A stretch of 23,737 bases of DNA from a virus. Shown one piece after another: positions 1 to 7,300 of this stretch; position 1 is the stretch's first letter, and every line of letters begins with the position of its first letter. The stretch lies in the IMG/VR virus record IMGVR_UViG_3300035703_000409, positions 1-23,737 of that record, one strand, 5' to 3'. Position numbers and translations under genes: made by a program. The notes beneath the pieces were generated by a model. It made no database searches and was not told where the DNA came from. It saw only the letters and a program-made list of their open reading frames with translations.

Positions 1-459
1 GGAGCCGGCTTCCGAGTCCGCGCCGTGGCCCACCGCGAGGTAATGCACCAGGACAAAATCCACCCCCTGGTGGTAGTGCGGAAGCGTCCGGTCACCAGTG
101 CGCTGCACGTTGCCGAAGCAACGCCCGGAGAGTTGGACGTCTCGGGCTTCGCGCAGGTCGAGCGCGTGGGCGAGGTATTCCCGGGCGGCCAGGCAGGCCA
201 CCCGCTCGAACATCAGGATCGCCTCGCGCTCGGGATGCGCATCGGCTTCGTCGAACAGGTTGTAGTGAGAAGTAGCGTAGAAGCCCTTGTCCTTCATGAA
301 GGCGTGAAAGTCGGGGGCACGCTTGGCTAGGTCGCCACGCTCGGCATCCTTGCGTTTGAGCACCTCGATCAGCGCCTCGCGCATCGGTTCCGGAAGATCG
401 ATCTGCTGCTGTGCGACCGGCGTGGCCCACATCTGGGCGATGACCATGGGCTGGATCAC
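1..459 (-). CDS. Partial 2OG-Fe(II) oxygenase-like protein (TIGR02466/PF13759 type), cut by the window edge
   Basis: 153 codons are visible and the frame is still open at base 1, so the C-terminus is missing. It starts with GTG at 459, and GTGA overlaps the TGA of the 316-aa gene upstream, which indicates translational coupling. An ATG four codons later is a possible alternative start. The N-terminus (QMWATPVAQQQIDLP, residues 9-23) resembles the 'F-[AP]-TP' opening of TIGR02466 putative 2OG-Fe(II) oxygenases. Residues 113-144 (RCFGNVQRTGDRTLPHYHQG, then a hydrophobic strand) look like the double-stranded beta-helix core, with H128 and H130 in the P-H-x-H metal-binding region. In this superfamily Fe(II), O2 and 2-oxoglutarate are used to hydroxylate a substrate. 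Here the substrate is unknown. The position behind two tail genes suggests a virion protein but does not prove it. The assignment rests on motif recognition only. The distal iron ligand and the 2OG-binding arginine would lie beyond the window. Confidence 0.6.
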   Translation of the reverse strand, partial: MIQPMVIAQMWATPVAQQQIDLPEPMREALIEVLKRKDAERGDLAKRAPDFHAFMKDKGFYATSHYNLFDEADAHPEREAILMFERVACLAAREYLAHALDLREARDVQLSGRCFGNVQRTGDRTLPHYHQGVDFVLVHYLAVGHGADSEAGS

Positions 460-1406
460 GGCGTCACCTCGAAGTGCAGATCGATGAGCCCGGTGTAGCT
501 GTAGAAGCCGGCCTTGACCCGGAAATGCTCGCCGTCCGACAGTCCCAGCGCGCCGACACGTAACTGCGCCAGGCCTGACGTACACCCCACACGCTGCTGG
601 GGCAGATAGCCACCAGTGGCCTCGAGATGCAGGGTGGTGTCCTGGTTGATGCGTTGGCCCGAGCTGTCGACCATCTCCAGACCAACGGTTACCCATCCAT
701 CCGGGGCGATCGGAATGACGCCGGTCTGTCCGTCGGCACGACGCAGCGTCGGCAGTGCTGCCGCCATATCGCCGAGGTACTCAAAGTCGGCATACGGTTG
801 CCACGACTCTGCGTTTGAGTAGAAACCCAGACCCTGGTTGAACTTGAGGGTCATCGAGCACTCTGTGAACGGCACCGAGGCGAAGGGTTGGTAAACGAAC
901 AAGCATGCCGGCGCACCGATTTGTCGCGCGGCTCGCAAGGGATGCATTTTGGTGGAATGCTCATAGGCGAGCGCATTGAATCCCGGGCGAGCGTAGCCGT
1001 CGTAGTCGACACCGATTACCCAGACAGCGGCGTCCTTGCGCTCGACGGAACCGATTGCCGGGTCGTCTAGATCAATCATCGAGTAGCTGCGGGTGCGAAA
1101 GAAGCGTCCAGCGAGCCGATCAGAAAGAGCGCTGCCCTCGACATAAGGCGTCTCAAGACGCATACAGGGAAGATGCCGAAAGTAGATGCCTGAAACTTCA
1201 GGCGGAAACGACTTGGGAGCGACAAACTCCTCAAGGTTGAGCGAGCGCTCGACCCGGGTGTCCATCGTGGTTGGGCTCTCAGGGTTAAAGAGCGCATACG
1301 TCGATTCAGGAATTTCCTGGTAAGTCTTCAGGCAAACCCTGCGCTGCGCGATCAACGCTTCAACGAATACGGGTGTGGAGAGGCTTGGCACGGTGTGGCG
1401 AAACAT
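456..1406 (-). CDS. Unrecognised tail-region protein with Ig-like C-terminal domain
   Basis: 316 aa starting MFRHTVPSLS. I chose the ATG at 1406 because CGGAGA lies about 9 nt upstream, after the TAA of the fibre gene. A longer frame to 1445 would run into the fibre's Asn-Cys codon repeats and is rejected. I do not recognise the family. Residues 1-235 look like a globular mixed domain with no obvious catalytic motif. Residues about 238-316 alternate beta strands (VTVGLEMVDSSG, TTLHLEATGGYLP, HFRVKAGFYS, IDLHFEVTP) as in Ig-like domains of phage surface proteins. GVDYDGY (132-138) resembles GFNYDGYY (292-299) in the fibre next door, which may reflect shared ancestry or chance. There is no signal peptide or membrane segment. 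Its place between a fibre and a putative oxygenase suggests a tip or adhesin component, or an accessory factor for the fibre. The function is not established. Confidence 0.85.
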   Translation of the reverse strand: MFRHTVPSLSTPVFVEALIAQRRVCLKTYQEIPESTYALFNPESPTTMDTRVERSLNLEEFVAPKSFPPEVSGIYFRHLPCMRLETPYVEGSALSDRLAGRFFRTRSYSMIDLDDPAIGSVERKDAAVWVIGVDYDGYARPGFNALAYEHSTKMHPLRAARQIGAPACLFVYQPFASVPFTECSMTLKFNQGLGFYSNAESWQPYADFEYLGDMAAALPTLRRADGQTGVIPIAPDGWVTVGLEMVDSSGQRINQDTTLHLEATGGYLPQQRVGCTSGLAQLRVGALGLSDGEHFRVKAGFYSYTGLIDLHFEVTP

Positions 1407-1420
1407 GGGTATGGTCTCCG

Positions 1421-2437
1421 TTAGCAATTGCAGTTGCAGTTGCAATTGCAGTTGCAGTTCGTGACGCAGTTGAAAGAGCCGCAGTTGCAGTTGCGGTAAT
1501 TGCGGTGGTACTCGCCACCGCCTATTTCATCTGCAGCCAGGTAGTACCCGTCGTAGTTAAAGCCAACCGAGACCGGGTTGTAGGCGTATGTCGTTCCACC
1601 GGCTCCGTCATACGAGCTGCTGTTGTGCCAGGCGGACTGTCCGATGAGCGTGTACCAGGTCCACCAATTTCCGTTCGGTGGTGTCCAGTAGGGGTTGCCT
1701 TGGCAATTGCCGTTGGGTACGTATCCGTTGCAGTTGCTCGCGAGGTCGTCGTAGTACTGATTGCTACGATTCATCTCGCCCAGGTCCTGGCCATCGGACA
1801 TCTTGTAACCGGTGTCCCTTGCGTTATCAGCAGGCCGAGATGAGCGAATGGTCGCGCTGCCGGACATCACGAGATTGCCCGTCATCGTGTCGCCGGTCTT
1901 AGCGACCCTGCTGGACAGGTCGATGTTGACCGTCGCGTTCCCAGCGGCATCAGGCCCGGCACCGTTGACTGACCTCACAAAGGCTGTGGAGTCATAGCCA
2001 TCGAGCTTGTCGGCGTCGGCTGCCTTGGCGGTGATGCCGAGGTAGGCTGCGTTGTGGTTGTGCGTGCTGGAGGCAAATGCGCTCGCATGTTGCCCATCGA
2101 GCAGGTCGGCATCCAGGCCAGTACCTGCACCATCCACAGTCAGCAGCTTCGCCAGGACATCAGCCGCCGTGTAGCTCGCGGCATTGAGCTTGGCGGCGAA
2201 TTGCGTATCGATGCCGCTTGCCAAATCCATGATGAAGCGCCAGTTATCTGGGTTGGTCCCGATCAACTGGTAGAGCTTCAACTGGTCCGTGCGGTAGCAC
2301 AGCATCCCAATCTGAAGGTTGGTCGTCGGGAAGGTGGTGCCGCTGTTGCACGAAATGGCCGTCTTGTCGTTGTTCAGGATCTCGATCAGAGAATCGGACA
2401 GCGTTCTGGACGACGGTATGTCGGTGAAGTTTTGCAT
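1421..2437 (-). CDS. Tail fibre protein with C-terminal Asn-Cys repeats
   Basis: 338 aa. The ATG directly abuts the TAG of the 450-aa gene (TAGATG), with AGGGG about 7 nt upstream. The N-terminal ~75 residues probably attach to the tail. Two fibre-type repeats follow: DADLLDGQHASAF (109-121) and DADKLDGYDSTAF (141-153), with a THNHNAAY segment between. A KTGDTMTGNLVMSG stretch (180-193) is common in phage tail fibres. Residues 225-338 are rich in Asn, Gly, Tyr, Trp and Cys. Cysteines are at 236, 245, 317, 319, 324, 328, 330, 332, 334, 336 and 338, and each is preceded by Asn. The last twelve residues are six Asn-Cys pairs, so the protein ends in Cys. The fibre is expected to trimerise and sit at the tail tip as a receptor-binding protein. 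The Asn-Cys end is unusual for a structure exposed outside the cell; it could bind metal, form disulfides or be enzymatically modified. Confidence 0.9.
   Translation of the reverse strand: MQNFTDIPSSRTLSDSLIEILNNDKTAISCNSGTTFPTTNLQIGMLCYRTDQLKLYQLIGTNPDNWRFIMDLASGIDTQFAAKLNAASYTAADVLAKLLTVDGAGTGLDADLLDGQHASAFASSTHNHNAAYLGITAKAADADKLDGYDSTAFVRSVNGAGPDAAGNATVNIDLSSRVAKTGDTMTGNLVMSGSATIRSSRPADNARDTGYKMSDGQDLGEMNRSNQYYDDLASNCNGYVPNGNCQGNPYWTPPNGNWWTWYTLIGQSAWHNSSSYDGAGGTTYAYNPVSVGFNYDGYYLAADEIGGGEYHRNYRNCNCGSFNCVTNCNCNCNCNCNC
1424..1459 (-). repeat. Two tandem 18-bp repeats encoding (Asn-Cys)6
   Basis: Read on the minus strand this is two perfect tandem copies of an 18-bp unit (codons AAC TGC AAC TGC AAT TGC), at 1442-1459 and 1424-1441, followed directly by the TAA stop. 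Within each unit the 6-bp Asn-Cys codon pair is itself repeated. Gain or loss of units by slippage would change the number of Asn-Cys pairs without shifting the reading frame. Confidence 0.95.
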
Positions 2438-3790
2438 CTAGTACCCCTGTGCAATCCAGGTGAAGGAGCCGGTCACGCGCGTGCCGGAACTGTTTTCGAG
2501 GACAGCAGTAAAGCCTGCCGTGGTGACTGCACCGAGCAGCCGAGGGATCGCCACAGTTGTGCCGCCCTTATGAGTCATGGTCACCTCTGGTGGCACACGG
2601 AAGCTGCGCGTGAAATTGATCACCGCGCCCGTTGCCGCATCTGTGATCTGTGCGGTGCCGCGATCGAAGATGTCGGGCACATCCACGGTGACGCGCAGAC
2701 CATCGATGTAGCCGCGGTCGGAATTGCGCGAATTCAGGATTGCCCGGAATAGCGCGCGACGGTAGGTGTAGTCGCCTTGGATGAAATCTCGGAAGTCGGT
2801 GTACCCGGGCGGGTGACCGGCCTCGACGATGGCAGCAAAGTCCTGCTCGGTGATCTCGGTGCTGCCAACGATCATGTCGCTGATCACGCCGTTGGCATGC
2901 CTGCGGTACTGCTCGGCAAGCGCCAAGGCCTCCTGCGCGGTCAGTCGGATTGCTTTACGCAGCGCATCCGATACCGCAAAGCCCTCGGACAGATTGCGGC
3001 GGTAGGCTACCGTTCGACCCAGTGCCTCGCCCAGGGCGACAGCCTCGACCACTCGCTTGACCGTCTGCCGTGCAGCCTTGTCAGACGTACCGAAGGCCTC
3101 TGAGAAAGGCTTCCGGAGCTGCTTGACTCCCAAGTCGCTCACGCCCAGGCCTTCGCTGATTCGCAGGATGAATGCGATCAGATCGGTATAGGTCTCGGCA
3201 AACGCGACAGCCTCTGAGATGCGCTTGGTCATCTGCCGATCCAAGTCGTCACCTAGCCCGAAGGCTTCGAATGCGTTCTTGGTTACCCCCCGTTGAGGCG
3301 TCTCCGACATCGGCAGGCTTTCGGCCAGGCGCTTCGTAGTGCTTTGGCGAAGCAAGTCACCCCAGGCCAAGTTTTCCGCAGCGCTTTTTGTCAGCACTCG
3401 GGTCAGGTATTCAGAGGTCTGGAACGCCTCCCGAATCTCTTTGCGACTGGCTTTTCCGACCCCCTCCGTGAAAGCCATCGTCTCTACCCATCGAAGCACG
3501 TATGCGATCAGGTCCGAATAGGTTTCCCCAAACCCGACTGCTTCGGATTCCCGCAGCGTCAACTGCTTGGCCATACCCTCGGCAAATGCCAAAGATTCGC
3601 TGGAGCGCTTGGTCCACTGCCTGCCGGTGGCCTCAACTAAGGCCAGCGTCACAGCAACAGCGACGTTGTAGACAGCCGGATAGGCTGTGGTCCAGTTTTT
3701 CCCGGCGCTGGCGCTCGACCATGTAAAGCCAGCCGATGCCCAGGTGTACCTCGCGCCCTGGGTCCCGCTGACCGTCACCGTATCGGGCAT
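2438..3790 (-). CDS. Tail-tip or fibre-associated protein with 18-residue repeats
   Basis: 450 aa, starting 5 nt after the TGA of the 148-aa gene and ending directly against the fibre ATG. Residues about 45-300 form roughly fourteen imperfect copies of an 18-residue unit, with a few copies of 20. The pattern is x-S-E-A-h-A-h-A/G-E/D-x3-R/K-x2-T-K-R (h is hydrophobic). Examples are SSESLAFAEGMAKQLTLR and FSEAFGTSDKAARQTVKR. The units at 82-101 and 192-211 are nearly identical, which suggests an older block duplication. The charged, helix-friendly composition suggests an elongated helical or coiled-coil shaft. The C-terminal ~140 residues (DFRDFIQGDYTYRRALFRA onward, including FRVPPEVTMTHKGG) look like a compact beta domain ending in an aromatic-rich strand (GSFTWIAQGY). 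I recognise no catalytic motif. By position after J it is a distal tail structural protein, perhaps linking the tip to the fibre. Confidence 0.85.
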   Translation of the reverse strand: MPDTVTVSGTQGARYTWASAGFTWSSASAGKNWTTAYPAVYNVAVAVTLALVEATGRQWTKRSSESLAFAEGMAKQLTLRESEAVGFGETYSDLIAYVLRWVETMAFTEGVGKASRKEIREAFQTSEYLTRVLTKSAAENLAWGDLLRQSTTKRLAESLPMSETPQRGVTKNAFEAFGLGDDLDRQMTKRISEAVAFAETYTDLIAFILRISEGLGVSDLGVKQLRKPFSEAFGTSDKAARQTVKRVVEAVALGEALGRTVAYRRNLSEGFAVSDALRKAIRLTAQEALALAEQYRRHANGVISDMIVGSTEITEQDFAAIVEAGHPPGYTDFRDFIQGDYTYRRALFRAILNSRNSDRGYIDGLRVTVDVPDIFDRGTAQITDAATGAVINFTRSFRVPPEVTMTHKGGTTVAIPRLLGAVTTAGFTAVLENSSGTRVTGSFTWIAQGY

Positions 3791-3795
3791 CTCGA

Positions 3796-4242
3796 TCAGC
3801 TCATCGTAAAGGTGAAGACCGCGGTCAGGCTGTCATCTGCGCCCTTGTTGACCACTGGAAACACCACCCGATCGAGCATGATGCCCCCGGTCGCTGCGTT
3901 GAATACCCCGGCTTCGGTCAGAGCGCCGGTGCTGTCGCCCGCCAAGAAGTCCGCGCTGAAGGTGAAGGTCTTGGTGCCTGCCGTGTGCGCGTAGGTCGCA
4001 GCATTTCGGTCAATTTCGGTCACCAGCGCCGACTGGGTGGCAGCCGCCGCGGTCGTGCCGGTGCCTAGCGCAATAAAGCCCATTACGGCGGGTCGGCTGG
4101 CGGCTTTGCCAATGGCGTCAGCAATGAAGTCAAAGCCAACGTTGACGATGATGTTGTCTTTGTGGACCGTCTCGACCTCACCGCTTGCACGGCGAAGGAT
4201 CAGGGTCATAGCACCGTGAAGCTGCATGGATTCGTCGATCAT
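3796..4242 (-). CDS. Conserved phage tail protein (tip or fibre accessory)
   Basis: 148 aa. The ATG at 4242 is preceded by GAGGAC (ACGAGGACTTTTC then ATG), a good ribosome binding site. It has the look of a small beta-rich protein often found after J in siphoviruses: GFIALGTGTTAAAATQSALV (residues 55-74), an alternating strand around TKTFTFSADF, then EAGVFNAATGGIMLDRVVF and a hydrophobic C-terminal strand (SLTAVFTFTMS). No enzymatic motif is visible. It is the first gene after the hairpin at 4262-4299, so it opens the distal tail module. The structural role is inferred from position and general resemblance, not from a named domain. Confidence 0.85.
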   Translation of the reverse strand: MIDESMQLHGAMTLILRRASGEVETVHKDNIIVNVGFDFIADAIGKAASRPAVMGFIALGTGTTAAAATQSALVTEIDRNAATYAHTAGTKTFTFSADFLAGDSTGALTEAGVFNAATGGIMLDRVVFPVVNKGADDSLTAVFTFTMS

Positions 4243-4261
4243 GAAAAGTCCTCGTGAAATG

Positions 4262-4299
4262 GAAAAAGAAATGGCGCTGTCTCTTTCGAGAGCAGCGCC
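4262..4299 (-). terminator. Hairpin with T tract between the J-like gene and the distal tail module
   Basis: On the minus strand the arms GGCGCTG and CAGCGCC enclose an inner TCTC-GAAA-GAGA stem-loop with one bulged base, followed by ATTTCTTTTTCC. This is a GNRA-capped, GC-rich stem with a T-rich tail, which fits an intrinsic terminator or attenuator. It lies 31 nt past the J stop and about 20 nt before the next start codon, so it probably lowers or stages expression of the tail-fibre genes. The T tract is interrupted by a C, so termination may be partial. Confidence 0.65.
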
Positions 4300-4329
4300 A
4301 CGGTTGGGAATGGGTTGAAAAGCTGAGGG

Positions 4330-7300
4330 CTAGTACAGACGCAGGCTGGTAAAGGCTCCGATTGGCGTAAGCGCCAAACTGGCTGACTCCACATCACCCC
4401 CCATCCGACCGACAAAGAGCCGTCGCTCGGTGGCGGTCTGGCATACGCCGATGCAAACGCGGTCCGTAACCGAGACCGCAAAAGGCACGCTCACTCGCCT
4501 GGACAGTTGGTCTTCAAGAAAGAACGCACCCGTCGTGGCGTCATAGCCCACCAGGAGTGATCCTGCGGGGCCAAGAGCCGCCCAGATCACGCAGGTTGTG
4601 ACCTCTGACGGTATGAACCAAAAGGAGGTGTGAAACACCGATGGGATGCTCACCGTCCAAGCCACGCGGGTGGTGTCCCGGACCATGAGACCGTCGCCAT
4701 ATCGGCCGGCGGCATAGGCGACGCCTGCTGCCTGGCTGGAGACTGGACTGCCAAATCCACCATCAAGGCCTGCGGTAGAACCGTTCAGACGCCATCCGTA
4801 GACCTCGCCGGCTTGCAGTGCGTCTTCCCTGGCGATTTGAAACCGCGCATCCACGTTGGCAATCGCGCCGTCATAGGCCCACTGGCGCCTAGCAGCATCG
4901 CTGCTCCAGGGGAAATTCGCCTCCAGCCATGTGGTCCGGTCGTCAACCGAGGCCCCAAGGCTATTGAGCAGCGTGTTCTGGGCTCGGATCGGTGAAACAA
5001 GGTCCACCTCAAAGAGGTACTCAGCCGTCTGGGCACCGGTGCTCATACGCAGGGCGTTTCGACCGTTGACCGAGACGACAGAAGCGAAGTGCTTGGTGCC
5101 GGGAAATCCTAGCGCCTGCTCATCGCGTGCCAGGATCAAATTGGCGTTCTGCGGCTGGGCAACCACCGTCGACACAAAGGTCGGCGTGTCGCTGTAGATG
5201 CCAGGGGACGCAATCGCCTTGATCCAAAACTTGCGCTCTCCGTCAAACCCTGAGGGCAGCGTGTAGCTGGTGGACTTGACCTCAGCCACAAAGAGCGAGG
5301 CATCCCAGGCCGCACCCTCACGAAGCTCATACCCGACAACTTCAGGCTCTGGGTTAGGCTGCCACCGAAATTCCAGCCGGTTGGCCGACTGCAGCACATC
5401 GAACTGACGCACGGTCGAGGGCGCTTGCAGGCTCAGCACAAAGGTTGTGACGTGGGCGCTGTAATTGCCAGAAGTGTCGTAGGCCCGGATGTGATACGGG
5501 TAGAGGCCTGCCGCGCTTTGGTCGTGGACCATCTGCGTGCCCGCGGTCTTGGCCACCAACTGGCCGTTATCCCAGCCAGCACCCACGCGGACTTCGTAGC
5601 CAGCAAGGTCTGCATCTTGTAGTTCATCCCAAGAAATCAGCAGATCGGAGACCCGGCGCTGGACTAAGAAGCCCGTGACATCGGAAGGCGGCAGGGTTTT
5701 ACCCAGAACTGTTGCGCTCAGGGTCGCAGGAACACTCTCCTTGCGCGTGATCCCGATCGCACGCAGGCTGAATTCATACGCGCCTTCTTGCGCATCCCGG
5801 ATTTCGACGTAGTTGGCACTGGTGAGCGGAAGGCTCACGAAGTTGCCGCCTGCCACCCGGTAGGACAGTCGGTAAGCGACTGCGGTCTGCACCTCGTTCC
5901 AGGACACCTGAACCAGCACCTGCGCCTGGTCTTTGACCCGGTACAGGCTCTCCTGCATGGAGAGCCCAGTCGGTGCCGGTGGCATATCCGACAGGACGGT
6001 GATCGAGCGGGGCTGCAATGCCAGCCCCTTTTCAATCGCATCGAACTTGCTCGGGTTGTGAGCGAGTGCGGTGACTTCGTGAACCCCCGGGTCCCGCTCG
6101 GCGACCGTAACTACCCGAAAGAGTTGCGGTTCGATGATGATTGATGAAAGCACCCAAATGGCGCCAGCCTGCGGCACCGCACTGAATGGGATCGTCACCG
6201 TCAGGGCTCGACCCGAAATCGGACCTACCAGCCGCTCCTCAACCACCCCAGTAGGCAGAATGACCGATAGCCGCCATGGGAGATCCGCTGGCAGGTCCTG
6301 ATCCAAAGTGACCGTGCTGGCAGTTGCCGCAGCGATTCTGCCCCCAAGGCGCATGCCCCCTCGAACCGAATCTGCGATCTTGATGACGTCGCCTGGGCGC
6401 ACCACCGCACCCTCCAGGCCCGTGCGGAAGGTGACGATCTCGGATTCCGACTGCTCGGAATACAAGAGCCACTTACCCACGCGGTGAGCCTGGCCCCTTG
6501 AGGTGCACCCCAGGGCCACCACCTCGCTTTGCACGATGCCGTAGCGGGCGATGCCGGCGGCGTCCTCGACGTACTCCACCTTCTGACGGTAGAAGTCTTC
6601 GGGGTCGTTCCAAGTGACCAAGGCCACCGTGTGCCGCGCCTTCGCCGATGACCCCTGGTAGGCAAATTCGCCATCCACGACATTGCTAGGGGCGAACTGG
6701 TAGACCGGATCAGCGGGTGCATCCTGCGTGACCGTGATCGCGCCCCCCGACCAGTACACCATGCCCCGAAAGATCGAGGCCATGTCCTGCACGACCTTGT
6801 AGGCCTGCTCCCGCGTCTGGAGGTACAGGTTGCAGGTAAAGCGCGGCTCAAAACCGCCCAGCCCGTTGGGAACCAACTGGTCGCAGTATTGGGCTACCCG
6901 GTAGAGCGCCCACTTGTCGACCTGGGCCTCAGGGATGTGGCCACCCAAGCCGTAGCGGGTGCTGGTCACCAGGTCGTAAAAGCACCAGGCAGGGTTATCG
7001 GTCCAGGCTATCTTGAAAGTGCCATTCCACACACCGCTGTAAGCGCGCATGGCTGGGTCGTAGTTCACAGGAACGCGAACCCGCAGCAACTTCATGTCAT
7101 AGCTGCGCCGCGGGATGCTTGAGAATTGGGATGCATCGACCCGAAGCGCTACCAGCGCGCTGTTGGGGTAGCGCAGTTTGCTCTCAATGACCTCGGTGTA
7201 GGACTCCACAAAGGTCTTGTTCTGGATCGCACTTGACGTGGAGTCCGCCGTGATCCGGCGCACTCGGATATCCCAGGGGCCACTGCCCGTGAGCGGCACG

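Noticed and set aside
1407-1445. Upstream extension of the 316-aa gene into the fibre repeats
   Set aside because: The added residues (MQLQLQLL) are only the out-of-frame reading of the Asn-Cys codons, and a good ribosome binding site exists for the ATG at 1406.
1424-1520. Tandem repeats as a CRISPR array
   Set aside because: The units are 6 to 18 bp, contiguous, coding and in frame, with no spacers.
2054-2752. Plus-strand frame of 232 aa opposite the fibre genes
   Set aside because: It spans the border of two supported minus-strand genes and shows no family features.
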